DNA of 64,000 nt from CAJBVG01 sp943371235. Its GTDB lineage: Bacteria; Bacteroidota; Bacteroidia; Sphingobacteriales; Sphingobacteriaceae. A model generated the notes under the pieces. That model ran no database searches. It was given only the letters and a program-made list of their open reading frames with translations, and had not been told where the DNA came from. Below, piece after piece: positions 25,771-35,110 of this stretch. Position 1 is the stretch's first letter; each line of letters opens with the position of its first letter. Position numbers and translations under genes: made by a program. The stretch covers positions 31,658-95,657 of the forward strand of contig CALRTZ010000004.1 in the NCBI GenBank assembly GCA_943371235.1. Direction: 5' to 3'.

Positions 25771-26091
25771 ATGGGAATTTTTACAGAATTTAAAACATTT
25801 GTTTCCAGAGGAAACGCTGTTGAACTAGCTATCGGAGTTGTAATAGGTGCTGCTTTTCAAAAGGTAGTCGACTCAATTGTAAACGATATTATTATGCCTC
25901 CAATTGGTTACCTTATTGGAAAAGTTGAGTTTAAAGATTTAAAACTCAAACTTGGCGAAGTAGTTACCATAAACTATGGTAGTTTTATCCAAACTTTAAT
26001 TCAATTTACCATTATTGCCTTTACTATTTTCTTAGTAGTAAAACTCCTCAATAGAATGAGAGAGAAAGAAGCATTGGTGAAGTTGCCTTAA
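25771..26091 (+). CDS. mscL: large-conductance mechanosensitive channel
   Basis: A 106-residue inner-membrane protein. TM1 (NAVELAIGVVIGAAFQKVVDSIV) begins with the conserved GNAVELAIGVVIG and is followed by a periplasmic loop and TM2 (FIQTLIQFTIIAFTIFLVVKLLN), then a short charged cytoplasmic tail. It is shorter than E. coli MscL (136) because the C-terminal helical bundle is nearly absent. MscL pentamers open under membrane tension to release solutes in osmotic downshock. It lies 44 bases after asnS and is followed by a repeat hairpin. Confidence 0.95.
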   Translation: MGIFTEFKTFVSRGNAVELAIGVVIGAAFQKVVDSIVNDIIMPPIGYLIGKVEFKDLKLKLGEVVTINYGSFIQTLIQFTIIAFTIFLVVKLLNRMREKEALVKLP

Positions 26092-26092
26092 G

Positions 26093-26176
26093 GCAGTGTA
26101 CAGTGTACAGTGTACATTGTACACTGTACTTTGTATAGGAAAATAAGAATTAAGAATTAAGAAATAAGAATTAAGA
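26093..26176. repeat. CAGTGTA heptamer hairpin and AAGAATT array after mscL
   Basis: CAGTGTA occurs three times directly after the mscL stop, then in reverse. Arms 26105-26115 and 26119-26129 form an 11-bp stem with a 3-nt loop. From 26143 four AAGAATTA/AAGAAATA words run right up to the ATG of the DUF3078 gene, so the ribosome-binding region of that gene lies in the array. Confidence 0.6.
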
Positions 26177-26177
26177 A

Positions 26178-27068
26178 ATGAAAAGAAATTTATATGTTGT
26201 TGCTGCAATCATTATGCTTGCAAGTAATTCCTTTGCACAAAGCGATACTAGCACATGGAAGAAAGGCGGACTAAGCTCTGTAGGGCTCAGCCAGTCGTCG
26301 TTTACCAATTGGGCTGCAGGTGGTATTAGTAATACGAACATCACCTCTCTCATCAGTTTATATGCTAACCAAAAATTGCAGAACAGTACTTGGGAAAACA
26401 ACTTAGACCTTGGTTTTGGAACTCAAAAAATAGAAAGTGCCGATTTCAGAAAGAGTGAAGATAGAATAGAGCTAAACAGTAAATACGGACGAAAAATAAA
26501 TGATAAGTTAAATTATTCAACCTTATTAAATTTTAGGTCGCAGTTTGCTCAGGGTTTTAACTACACAGATACAAGTGTAATTTACGTATCTAACATCATG
26601 GCACCTTCCTTTACAACCATTTCTGCCGGTGTTGATTACCGACCATTAGAAGGCTTGAGTATTTATTTCTCGCCAGTTACAGGTAAAATAACTACAGTGC
26701 TCGACGATCAATTGTCGAATCAAGGAGCATATGGAGTAGATACAGGTAAAAAGGTACGATTTGAGTTTGGAGCATTGGCTTCTGTTAAATATCAAAAAAT
26801 ATTTAAAAACAATATTCAATTAAAGTCTAAACTCGACTTGTTTGGTAACTTTGAAGACTTCCAGGCCATTGATGTTAACTGGGAAAACATATTTGCTTAT
26901 CAGATATCAAAGTTGCTTTCAGTATCGCTTACCTCTACTTTATTGTACGATCAAGACATCTTAATTGTAAAACAAGTGGAAGAAAGCCCAGGGGTATTTA
27001 TTGAAGAAAACAAGCCTAGAATACAGTTTAAGCAGGTTTTTGCATTAGGTCTTACTTATAAATTCTAG
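26178..27068 (+). CDS. outer-membrane DUF3078 protein
   Basis: A 296-residue protein with signal peptide MKRNLYVVAAIIMLASNSFAQ, then the family opening WKKGGLSSVGLSQSSFTNWAAGGISNTN that defines DUF3078, a Bacteroidota family. Alternating hydrophobic strands to the C-terminal aromatic (TYKF) suggest an outer-membrane beta-barrel with about a dozen strands. Its function is unknown. It lies between mscL and rpmH without close coupling to either. Confidence 0.85.
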   Translation: MKRNLYVVAAIIMLASNSFAQSDTSTWKKGGLSSVGLSQSSFTNWAAGGISNTNITSLISLYANQKLQNSTWENNLDLGFGTQKIESADFRKSEDRIELNSKYGRKINDKLNYSTLLNFRSQFAQGFNYTDTSVIYVSNIMAPSFTTISAGVDYRPLEGLSIYFSPVTGKITTVLDDQLSNQGAYGVDTGKKVRFEFGALASVKYQKIFKNNIQLKSKLDLFGNFEDFQAIDVNWENIFAYQISKLLSVSLTSTLLYDQDILIVKQVEESPGVFIEENKPRIQFKQVFALGLTYKF

Positions 27069-27083
27069 TATTTTAAATTAAAA

Positions 27084-27114
27084 TTGCATTCTACGCTTAG
27101 CTTACCTATATTTG
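27084..27114 (+). promoter_or_regulatory. promoter of rpmH
   Basis: TTG at 27084-27086, exactly 20 bases, then TATATTTG at 27107-27114. It is a full match to the Bacteroidota promoter pattern, 27 bases before the rpmH ATG. Confidence 0.72.
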
Positions 27115-27141
27115 CATCCTTGTTTTAAGAAATAAAAAGAA

Positions 27142-27300
27142 ATGAAACGTACATTCCAACCATCGCAAAGAAAGAGAAGAAATAAGCACGGATTCAGAGA
27201 AAGAATGTCTTCTGCAAACGGTCGTCGTGTTTTAGCTTCTAGAAGAGCAAAAGGCAGAAAAAGATTAACTGTATCTGACGAGAAAAAACATAAACGCTAG
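27142..27300 (+). CDS. rpmH: 50S ribosomal protein L34
   Basis: A 52-residue, strongly basic protein starting MKRTFQPSQRKRRNKHGFRER and continuing MSSANGRRVLASRRAKGRKRL, the universal L34 sequence. It is a component of the large ribosomal subunit. It lies upstream of rnpA in the conserved rpmH-rnpA-yidD order and has its own strong promoter. The gene is short but unmistakable. Confidence 0.97.
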   Translation: MKRTFQPSQRKRRNKHGFRERMSSANGRRVLASRRAKGRKRLTVSDEKKHKR

Positions 27301-27363
27301 TCTTCTGGTGGGTGTTTTTGATTGTGGGCTATTTAATTACATTCCATAATCATACCGAAACCG

Positions 27364-27744
27364 ATGAAAAAATACTACTTTAACAAAGAAGAACGCTTGT
27401 GCAGTATAAAGCTTATTGAAGAGCTTTATAGCCAAGGTTCTTCTTTTGTTTTATATCCCTTTCGGTTTGTATTTAAAGAAATACCAAGCCAAACTCCACC
27501 TATACAAATAGTTATAAGTGTACCCAAGCGTAAATTCAAAAAAGCGGTTGATCGTAATAAAATCAAAAGGCAGGTTCGTGAGGTGTACCGCCATTCAAAA
27601 GAAGACAGCCTTTACCCATCGTTAATTGAAAAGGGTAAAAGTTTGCACTTATTACTCATTTTTACGGGTAACGAAATAATTACTACTTCAAGCATCAGAA
27701 AAAAACTAAATTTAGGACTAGAACGTTTATTAACTAAATTATAA
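27364..27744 (+). CDS. rnpA: ribonuclease P protein component
   Basis: A 126-residue basic protein that assists the RNase P RNA in trimming tRNA 5' ends. The RNR signature KKAVDRNKIKRQVREVYR is intact, and an N-terminal KKYYFNKEERLCS and central ISVPKRKFKK segment fit the family. It follows rpmH by 63 bases and precedes yidD by 1 base, so rnpA and yidD are likely translated together. Length is normal. Confidence 0.93.
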   Translation: MKKYYFNKEERLCSIKLIEELYSQGSSFVLYPFRFVFKEIPSQTPPIQIVISVPKRKFKKAVDRNKIKRQVREVYRHSKEDSLYPSLIEKGKSLHLLLIFTGNEIITTSSIRKKLNLGLERLLTKL

Positions 27745-27745
27745 A

Positions 27746-27958
27746 ATGTTTGCATTTTTATTCACCCTATTTATTCGTGTTTATCAACGAATAATATCGC
27801 CAATATTACCAAATGCTTGTAGGTATACTCCTACTTGCTCCGAATACGGGGTACAAGCAATAAAGAAATATGGACCATGGAAAGGTGGATGGATTGCAGT
27901 AAAAAGAATAGCGAGATGTGGCCCTTGGGGAGGGCATGGTTATGATCCTTTAGACTAA
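27746..27958 (+). CDS. yidD: membrane protein insertion efficiency factor YidD
   Basis: A 70-residue protein with an amphipathic N-terminal helix and the family motifs ACRYTPTCSEYGVQAIKKYG and RCGPWGGHGYDPL, containing the conserved cysteines. It helps YidC-dependent insertion of membrane proteins at the inner membrane. yidC itself is not next to it, unlike in many genomes; an S41 protease gene starts on the last base of the yidD stop codon instead. Confidence 0.95.
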   Translation: MFAFLFTLFIRVYQRIISPILPNACRYTPTCSEYGVQAIKKYGPWKGGWIAVKRIARCGPWGGHGYDPLD

Positions 27959-29631
27959 TGAAAATGACACGTACACGAAAAATTGTAATCGGCTTAGGTA
28001 TATTACTTGGCTCACTTAGCTCTTTAGCTTTTGTTGATAATTACTTCGAAATTTCTAAAAACTTAGAAATATTTACTTCCACTTATAAAGAGTTGAATTC
28101 GAATTATGTTGACGATGTAGATGCGGCAAAGCTTATGCGTACAGGCATTGAAGCCATGGTAGAATCATTAGATCCATACACAAATTATATATCGGAATCT
28201 GAAATTGAAGATTACAGATTTATGACAACCGGACAATACGGTGGTGTGGGTGCTAGTATTTTTCAGCGCGATAAAAACATATACATTCGAGAAACATACG
28301 AAGGTTTTGCGGCACAAAAAGCTGGCTTACTACCGGGTGATATGTTAGTAGAAATTGATGGTAAAGCTTTATTCGGAAAAAATAATAATGAAGTAAGTAA
28401 ATTTTTAAAAGGGCAAGCGGGTACTGAGTTAGCTATATTAATTAAACGAGAAGGCATAGAAAAACCGTTTAAAGTAGTGTTAAAAAGAGAAGATATTCAA
28501 ATTAATAATGTTCCCTATTATGGAATGATAAACGAAGAAATCGGTATTATTCAATTAAAAGGCTTTACACAAAATGCAGGTAGAGAAGTAAAACAAGCGT
28601 TAACAGAATTAAAAAAGAATCCTAATTTAAAAGGCGTAATATTAGATGTACGTGGTAACCCAGGAGGCTTATTACACGAGGCTGTAGACATATCAAACAT
28701 ATTCGTAAATAAAGGCGAATTAGCAGTTGATACACGTGGTAAAAACAAAGATGCCAATAAAAAATATTTTACGATTAACGATCCATTAGATGCAAACATA
28801 CCATTAGCAGTACTAACAAACAGCAGCTCGGCATCAGCATCAGAAATTGTTTCGGGTGTGGTGCAAGACTTAGATCGCGGTGTGATAGTAGGCCAACGTA
28901 CTTTTGGTAAAGGCTTAGTGCAAGTAACACGACCATTGAGTTACAACGCCCAATTAAAAATAACAACAGCAAAATATTACATCCCAAGTGGCAGATGCAT
29001 ACAAGCCCTGGATTATTCGAATAGAAACGAAGATGGTTCTGTTGGTAAAGTTGCCGATTCATTAATTAAAGAATTTAAAACGAAGTCGGGACGTAAAGTA
29101 TACGACGGAGGCGGAGTTGCACCAGATTTAGCGGTAGATGTACAAACTTATTCAATTGTTACACAAACTTTGCTCAGCAAAAACATCATTTTCGATTATG
29201 TAAATGCGTATGTAGCAAAACATCCCTCAGCACCTTCACTCCAATCATTTAGTTTAACTAAAGCAGATTATGAAGATTTTATAAATTACGTAAAATCAAA
29301 AGATTTCGACTACAAAACGAAAAGTGAAAAAATGCTAGATGATTATAAAGAGGCGGCTGTTTCAGAGAAATATTACGATGCTATTAAAGCGGATTTAGAA
29401 TTGCTTAAAACGAAATTATTACACGATAAAAATGCCGATTTAGTAAAATTTGAACCAGAAATAAAAGAAATTTTGGAAGAAGAAATTGCTTCTAGGTATT
29501 ATTATCAAAAAGGAAGAATTCAGCAATCACTGAAAAACGATTTAGAAGTAAAAAAAGCGATAGAAGTGCTTTCTAATAAAACCATGTATACAAACATTTT
29601 AAAAGGCAAAGAATTGTCGAATAAAAACTAA
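27958..29631 (+). CDS. S41-family C-terminal processing peptidase with PDZ domain
   Basis: A 557-residue protein anchored by an N-terminal hydrophobic segment (IVIGLGILLGSLSSLAFV). The PDZ domain spans about 85-165 (GGVGASIFQRDKNIYIRE, GFAAQKAGLLPGDMLVEIDG). The S41 core holds the catalytic Ser293 in SSSASASEIVSG and Lys318 in FGKGLVQ, spaced 25 apart as in the family. It cleaves unstructured C-terminal ends in the periplasm. A lysine-rich C-terminal extension of about 130 residues is unusually long for CtpA. Confidence 0.92.
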   Translation: MKMTRTRKIVIGLGILLGSLSSLAFVDNYFEISKNLEIFTSTYKELNSNYVDDVDAAKLMRTGIEAMVESLDPYTNYISESEIEDYRFMTTGQYGGVGASIFQRDKNIYIRETYEGFAAQKAGLLPGDMLVEIDGKALFGKNNNEVSKFLKGQAGTELAILIKREGIEKPFKVVLKREDIQINNVPYYGMINEEIGIIQLKGFTQNAGREVKQALTELKKNPNLKGVILDVRGNPGGLLHEAVDISNIFVNKGELAVDTRGKNKDANKKYFTINDPLDANIPLAVLTNSSSASASEIVSGVVQDLDRGVIVGQRTFGKGLVQVTRPLSYNAQLKITTAKYYIPSGRCIQALDYSNRNEDGSVGKVADSLIKEFKTKSGRKVYDGGGVAPDLAVDVQTYSIVTQTLLSKNIIFDYVNAYVAKHPSAPSLQSFSLTKADYEDFINYVKSKDFDYKTKSEKMLDDYKEAAVSEKYYDAIKADLELLKTKLLHDKNADLVKFEPEIKEILEEEIASRYYYQKGRIQQSLKNDLEVKKAIEVLSNKTMYTNILKGKELSNKN

Positions 29632-29649
29632 ATTTTTGGAATCTAAAAA

Positions 29650-30462
29650 ATGTTGAATTCCTTATACGAAATAATTATTCTACTACTATTAGGTGGCCTA
29701 GGTGGTTTATTAGCAGGCTTACTAGGTATTGGTGGTGGAGTAATTTATGTATTAATATTTAATTATTACCTGCACAAATTAGGTATTCCAGATTCCATAA
29801 TTGTACCATCAATTATCGCGAATTCTATGTTTGCGATATTATTTGCAGGTGTTAGTGGGACTTATAAACAATGGAAAAATAAAAATTTCTTTCCCAATGA
29901 AATGATAATTGCAGGATTAGCAGCTGCAGTTAGTTCAATCTCATTTTCATACATGATAAGCAAAGGCACATGGTATACCAAAGAGAGTTTTAGCATTTTT
30001 TTCATTGTACTATTAGTCTCTATTGCGTTAAGAATATTTACACAACGTAAAAAGGTAGAGCAAGAAAATTCACAAAACCCAAATATGTTATCGCTTAGTA
30101 TTACTGGATTAATTTCTGGTACCATAGCTGCTTTTTCGGGGATTGGTGGAGGAGTAATAATAGTGCCCATACTTACAGATATAATAAAATTGCCCATTAA
30201 AAAAGCGACCTCTATTTCATTGGGCGTAATTAGCATTATGGCTCTATTTACCTCTCTTTATCATGCAATGACCAGTGTTGCAAGTGGAGGAACGAGTTCG
30301 TTATTAGTATTTTCACTCGCAATACCAGTAGCAATTGGAAGTTTAATAGCGGCGCCAATTGGTGTACAATTAGCAAATAAATTAAAACCATCACAAATTC
30401 GAATTGTGTTATTTTTGTTTTTAGTTTCTGTAATTATAAAAATGATTTTTAATATAAGCTGA
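29650..30462 (+). CDS. TauE/SafE family anion exporter
   Basis: A 270-residue membrane protein with about eight helices in two internally similar halves: GGLGGLLAGLLGIGGGVIYVLI in the first and GLISGTIAAFSGIGGGVIIVPI in the second, the duplicated GxGGG motif of this family. Members move sulfite, sulfoacetate or related organosulfur anions; the substrate here is not known. It lies 19 bases after the S41 protease gene and overlaps tsaB by one base, so it is part of a run of co-directional genes. Confidence 0.88.
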   Translation: MLNSLYEIIILLLLGGLGGLLAGLLGIGGGVIYVLIFNYYLHKLGIPDSIIVPSIIANSMFAILFAGVSGTYKQWKNKNFFPNEMIIAGLAAAVSSISFSYMISKGTWYTKESFSIFFIVLLVSIALRIFTQRKKVEQENSQNPNMLSLSITGLISGTIAAFSGIGGGVIIVPILTDIIKLPIKKATSISLGVISIMALFTSLYHAMTSVASGGTSSLLVFSLAIPVAIGSLIAAPIGVQLANKLKPSQIRIVLFLFLVSVIIKMIFNIS

Positions 30463-31136
30463 TGAACTTATTAATGATAGAAACATCGAGCATCAATTGC
30501 TCCGTGGCTTTAAGTGTAAATCATCAGTTAGTTTCTTGTGTTGAAAAACAAGAACAAAATATTCATGCAAGTTCCATTACATTATTTATAGAACAAGTAT
30601 TAGCAGAAGCAAATTTAACTCTGCAAGACTTAGATGCAGTGGCAATAGGCAAAGGCCCTGGATCATACACAGGCTTACGTATTGGCGTGTCTACGGCAAA
30701 AGGACTGTGTTATGCACTCAACATACCATTAATTGCTTGCAATAGCTTAGAAACCTTATATGCACAAGCAAAAACACAAGTAAATACAATTCAACACCAA
30801 GTTTACATTCCATTAGTTGATGCGCGTAGAATGGAGGTATATACTTGTACCTATTCTGAAACAGGAGATTTATTGGAGGAGATAAAAGCTGTAATAGTAG
30901 ATGAACATACATTTTCAGATTCATTAACAAAATCAAAAGTTTTATTTTTTGGGGATGGTGCTGCTAAAATAAAGCAGATGTACGAGCAACACAAAAATGC
31001 AGAGTTTATAGAAGGGTTATATCCATCGGCCAGGTTTATGCAAACACAGGCACTCTCCTATTTCGAACAACAACAATTTGAAGATGTTGCTTATTTCGAA
31101 CCCTATTATTTAAAAGAGTTTTATTTCAATAAATAA
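30462..31136 (+). CDS. tsaB: tRNA threonylcarbamoyladenosine biosynthesis protein TsaB
   Basis: A 224-residue protein of the ASKHA fold related to TsaD. It opens MNLLMIETSSINCSVALSV and has the phosphate-binding loop GKGPGSYTGLRIGVSTAKG. TsaB is the scaffold partner of TsaD and TsaE in making t6A37 in tRNAs that read ANN codons. It lacks the TsaD metal-binding histidines, as expected for TsaB. It overlaps the TauE gene by one base and is followed by a bidirectional terminator. Confidence 0.94.
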   Translation: MNLLMIETSSINCSVALSVNHQLVSCVEKQEQNIHASSITLFIEQVLAEANLTLQDLDAVAIGKGPGSYTGLRIGVSTAKGLCYALNIPLIACNSLETLYAQAKTQVNTIQHQVYIPLVDARRMEVYTCTYSETGDLLEEIKAVIVDEHTFSDSLTKSKVLFFGDGAAKIKQMYEQHKNAEFIEGLYPSARFMQTQALSYFEQQQFEDVAYFEPYYLKEFYFNK

Positions 31137-31174
31137 AAAAACCGATTGCTTTTTACAACAATCGGTTTTTTTTA
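31135..31174. terminator. bidirectional terminator between tsaB and the OmpA gene
   Basis: A 12-bp stem (AAAAACCGATTG with CAATCGGTTTTT, 10-nt loop) flanked by an A-run and a T-run, serving both converging genes. Confidence 0.85.
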
Positions 31175-31191
31175 TTTTATTAATCTAAGTA

Positions 31192-33360
31192 TTACTCAAG
31201 AATTATAAACTCAACTCTTCTGTTTTTAGCTTTACCTGCAGCAGTTTTATTATCTGCTATTGGTTTAGTTGGGCCGTAACCTTTAGCTGTAACACGTGCA
31301 GCATCTATACCATTATCTGTAAAGTATTTCTTAACAGCATCTGCTCTGGTTTGAGACAACTTCATGTTTGAAGCCGCTTTACCTGCATTATCTGTATGAC
31401 CTTCTATTAATAATTTAAACGATGGTTTTTTCACTAATAATTCATTTAACAATTTCAATGATTCGTAAGATGAAGCTGAAATAACAGATTTACCTACTTC
31501 AAAATTTAAATTGCTAAATACTTTATTAATTACTTCTTGCTCTTCAACAGTAAGTTCAACTTTCTGAGGAATTGCTGGGCAACCATTGTTATCAACCGGA
31601 CCAGCTACGTTAGGGCATTTATCATCTTTATCGAAAATACCATCACCGTCTGTATCCGCCCATGGGCAACCTTTGTTTTCTATTGGTCCTGCAGAATTTA
31701 TACAAGAGTCAACATCGTCAAAAATACCATCTGCATCTGTATCAGGGCAACCGCTATTTGCTACTAAACCTGCTGCGCTTGGGCATTTATCATCTTTATC
31801 CGGAATGCTATCACTGTCAGCATCTGGCCATGGGCAACCTTTATTTTCTACTGGACCTGCTGTCAGTGGGCAAGCATCGTCTTTATCTAATGTTCCATCT
31901 TTATCAGCATCTGGCCATGGGCAACCTTTATTTTCTGCAGGACCTGCTGAGTAAGGACAATCGTCAATTACATCTAACACACCGTCCATATCAGAATCTG
32001 CAGGCATAGCAGCTGTTGGTTGTGGTTGTTTACGAGGGCAACGACCGAAACCCCAGGCAATACCGAAGTTGAAGTCGGCACCTAAACCTAAACTAGGTTT
32101 TTTAGTGTGGTCTGCAATCTGTTGAGACACTTGGTATGTATTTAACACTTTCTCAGATCCAAAATATAAATCTAAGCCTCTATTTCTCCATAAGAATTGT
32201 CCACCTACTGAGGCGAATCCACCCGTATTATAACTACCTAATGCGATGAAATTAATTCTTCTAAATACTCTAATGTTATTGATAAATACTAAATCTAAAT
32301 TATTAACATAAATTGGTTTAGAAACAATAATGGTTTGGTGTAACCAATTTGCCCAACGATATTGAGCTGAAAATTCTACTCTCGTTTGTAATCTTGATTT
32401 GTAAGAACCTGTTACGGTATCAAATGTAAAGGCAGAAAAATCTTTCAATACTGAATCTTGCACTGCAGAGTCTGCTAATGCCGGAATACCAGTATATCTT
32501 ACTGTTTTACCTAATTTATATGTTTGCGATTGGTCGTTCCAAGTAATACCACCTAAATCTAATACTGCAGCACTAATGGTTAATTTACGTGTAACATCTA
32601 ATTGCAAACCTCCAGAAAATGCAAAACCTGTGTTCTTTAAAACATTGGTCGCAATATCACCAGTGTTATCTGGATCTACTGAAGTTCTAATTTCTCCATT
32701 TACTGTTATATCAATCGTATCTCCCTGAGCAGAAGTTGTAAATTTAGTATCCTTAATATTGAAATCAACATTGGCTGCACCTAATAAATAACCAACCTTA
32801 AAACCTCCGGATAAGTTTTTATAAATCTGACGGCGGTAACCGAAACCAGATTCTACGTAGGCATTTGCACCACCACCAATATCTAAAAATCCATCGATGC
32901 TTTTTCCTCTATAAGGGTAATTTCCTTGTGTAATGAAATTGAAAATACCATTATTGATGTTGAAGCCTGCTTCCATTTTAAACTGAGAGTACAAAGAAAT
33001 TTCGCCTCCATGTTTTTTACCTGCTCTAAACTTCAACATAAAAATGTTGTAGTTAAACTTGTTGGTAAAAGAGTTATCGCCACCGTTTTCTAAACTCAAT
33101 TTAGTTAAGTTCTCACTTGCTAAAAAAGCTTTTATGAAATCGTTTGCCTGCCCTGTTACACTAAAATCCAATCCCATAGATGGGAATATGAAAAAGTTAG
33201 TTGCCCAAGAACGGCAAGAGTCGGTAGTACGATGGTGTGGATTCTGAATTCCATCGTATAATGTCCTTGTATAATACAAAGAATATTTTTGAGCATTTGC
33301 ACTCGATACTAAAACTAATAATAGTATCGGCAAATATATATATCGAATTAGTCGTTTCAT
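31192..33360 (-). CDS. OmpA-family protein with DUF5723 barrel and thrombospondin type 3 repeats
   Basis: A 722-residue envelope protein. A signal peptide (residues 1-23) is followed by a DUF5723-like barrel (about 25-420), then five Ca-binding thrombospondin type 3 repeats of the pattern DxDxDGxxDxxDxCPxxAGPxxNxGCP (about 445-590), and an OmpA C-terminal peptidoglycan-binding domain with EGHTDNAGKAASN, the Asp/Arg pair in NRRVEFIILE, and GYGPTKPIADN. It links the outer membrane to the cell wall and is typical of Bacteroidota gliding/envelope proteins. It is followed by a lipoprotein gene in the same orientation, 30 bases upstream. Confidence 0.88.
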   Translation of the reverse strand: MKRLIRYIYLPILLLVLVSSANAQKYSLYYTRTLYDGIQNPHHRTTDSCRSWATNFFIFPSMGLDFSVTGQANDFIKAFLASENLTKLSLENGGDNSFTNKFNYNIFMLKFRAGKKHGGEISLYSQFKMEAGFNINNGIFNFITQGNYPYRGKSIDGFLDIGGGANAYVESGFGYRRQIYKNLSGGFKVGYLLGAANVDFNIKDTKFTTSAQGDTIDITVNGEIRTSVDPDNTGDIATNVLKNTGFAFSGGLQLDVTRKLTISAAVLDLGGITWNDQSQTYKLGKTVRYTGIPALADSAVQDSVLKDFSAFTFDTVTGSYKSRLQTRVEFSAQYRWANWLHQTIIVSKPIYVNNLDLVFINNIRVFRRINFIALGSYNTGGFASVGGQFLWRNRGLDLYFGSEKVLNTYQVSQQIADHTKKPSLGLGADFNFGIAWGFGRCPRKQPQPTAAMPADSDMDGVLDVIDDCPYSAGPAENKGCPWPDADKDGTLDKDDACPLTAGPVENKGCPWPDADSDSIPDKDDKCPSAAGLVANSGCPDTDADGIFDDVDSCINSAGPIENKGCPWADTDGDGIFDKDDKCPNVAGPVDNNGCPAIPQKVELTVEEQEVINKVFSNLNFEVGKSVISASSYESLKLLNELLVKKPSFKLLIEGHTDNAGKAASNMKLSQTRADAVKKYFTDNGIDAARVTAKGYGPTKPIADNKTAAGKAKNRRVEFIILE

Positions 33361-33390
33361 GATTTGTCTGATTTATCTATTATTAGTAAT

Positions 33391-35019
33391 TTATTTAAGT
33401 GGTTTAGCCGTTACACCCAACCTGGCTTTTGTATCAAAACCTAGTTTGTAATCTGTGTAAATTTTAGGGCTCGTACCTGGAGCTGTGTTCAATTTAGCTT
33501 TTACTCCAAGTTTTTTAGCAACCTTTATTTTATCTAATAAATCAGATGATAAACCTACAGTAAAAGTAGATCTAGTAGGACTAATAACTTTAACTTGTCC
33601 TCCAACTAATCCTGTAGTACCTGCAGCTAATCTTACTTGTGCTAATGTAGCTACCGAATCTAATGTTCCATTAAGTGCATTTAAATCTACTTCAATCTCA
33701 TATGGGAATCCATTAGAAATAGAGAAGAATAATGTACCTGTATCTAATCTTGCAATGTTGCTATCTAAATCCGCTTGAGCAAATAAATCGAAATCGTAAG
33801 ACGACTCTAATCTTAATTGATTAAATGATATTGCAAAAGGAATTGTTGCATCAACTGTTAGTTTCAAATCGCTATTTTGATGGAAGAAATAACCATATGG
33901 ATCTGGGTTATCAAATGTACTTGCTACCCCCGCAGTAACTTTAATAGTAGTTGGGAAGTTGGTTAACACATCAGCCAAATTACTAGTTGTTTCGTTTATA
34001 ACAGTTGGGTTACTTCTAGAATTAGGTTCATCGTTTGAGGCTATTGTAGATTGTTGTATAACCAAATTTAAAGGCGTTAATGCAACTTTAGCATTGGTAA
34101 CTCCGTTGGTAGATTCTAAAACGATGTTCATTCCTAATGGAATTCCCATTTTACTGATGAAATCTAATTTAACATCAACATCTTCTAGGTTAAGGCTACC
34201 TGATTTTATACCCTTGTAGGTTTCTTTAGGAACTAGTGAAGTAGTGTTACTTGTTGAGGTTGCTGTAGATAATAATTGTTGTAAAATCCCAGATTTACCT
34301 TGCCAGTACTTTAAATTATAGCTCATAAATTCTACCGAAATTAATCCAGCGCCGCCACCTGGTCCTACTATTGGTGTACCAGAAACGGTTGTAAATTCCA
34401 TAAGAACCTTACTAGTGTCTAAGCCTGTTTTACCACTTAAGTCCCAAATGCAATTTGTTAAGGTAAATTCTTGCTCAAATGCCTGACCTGCAGGAGCATT
34501 TAACGGACCTGATGTAAATGCAGTAGTACCAGATACTAATCCTGGTATGTTTACAATTAAGTCGTTGTAAGCAAAACTATGTGAATTTTGAATTTTTATT
34601 TTGAATGTAACATCATTAAAAGCCAATTTACGAACCATACTAGTTCCTAAATTTAAATTGATGTCTAATAGTTCTTCTGCAGGGAATTGGATGTTTGCAC
34701 CTCCCGCAGAGGTAAATGTTAAGGTTTTAGGTACTGATGGAAATCCTGTTTGTACAATTTTTAAGGCATCACCTAAAGTTGTGGAGTTTAAAATCTCCAA
34801 GGTATCCAAAAATCCAACTTTTAAATAACCAGCTGGGTCGGTTTTTATAAAACTGGTGTCTTTTACCAAGTTTTTTAAATCCAATTCACCATAAACTAAT
34901 GGAATGATGAAATCGGGAGATAGAGTTGGCTTTGCCAAGTCTTCGTCTATCTTACAAGCACTCAGCCACATAAAGCTCGCTGCCAGAAACAGTAAGATAA
35001 TCCTGTTTAAAGATCGCAT
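33391..35019 (-). CDS. large lipoprotein of unknown function
   Basis: A 542-residue protein with lipoprotein signal MRSLNRIILLFLAASFMWLSAC, lipidated C22, followed by KIDEDLAKPTLS. The mature protein is Thr/Ser/Asn-rich and beta-rich, with no domain I recognise. A start 9 bases further upstream (MYLMRSL) is possible. It lies upstream of the OmpA gene in the same transcript direction (30-base gap) and downstream of the 893-residue gene (91-base gap), so it may work at the same site on the outer membrane. No enzymatic motif was found. Confidence 0.72.
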   Translation of the reverse strand: MRSLNRIILLFLAASFMWLSACKIDEDLAKPTLSPDFIIPLVYGELDLKNLVKDTSFIKTDPAGYLKVGFLDTLEILNSTTLGDALKIVQTGFPSVPKTLTFTSAGGANIQFPAEELLDINLNLGTSMVRKLAFNDVTFKIKIQNSHSFAYNDLIVNIPGLVSGTTAFTSGPLNAPAGQAFEQEFTLTNCIWDLSGKTGLDTSKVLMEFTTVSGTPIVGPGGGAGLISVEFMSYNLKYWQGKSGILQQLLSTATSTSNTTSLVPKETYKGIKSGSLNLEDVDVKLDFISKMGIPLGMNIVLESTNGVTNAKVALTPLNLVIQQSTIASNDEPNSRSNPTVINETTSNLADVLTNFPTTIKVTAGVASTFDNPDPYGYFFHQNSDLKLTVDATIPFAISFNQLRLESSYDFDLFAQADLDSNIARLDTGTLFFSISNGFPYEIEVDLNALNGTLDSVATLAQVRLAAGTTGLVGGQVKVISPTRSTFTVGLSSDLLDKIKVAKKLGVKAKLNTAPGTSPKIYTDYKLGFDTKARLGVTAKPLK

Positions 35020-35110
35020 TAAATACATAATTAATAATTTAGTAGTTAGTTATAATGGTTAAATATACTGAAATAAGTAAGAACAATACAAATAATATAT
35101 TCTTTAATTA

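Noticed and set aside
27142..27958. rpmH-rnpA-yidD as an origin region
   Set aside because: dnaA is not adjacent and no DnaA-box cluster was seen; gene order alone is not proof.
31586..31954. Plus-strand open frames across the thrombospondin repeats
   Set aside because: Their internal repetition simply reflects the repeat DNA of the OmpA gene read backwards.
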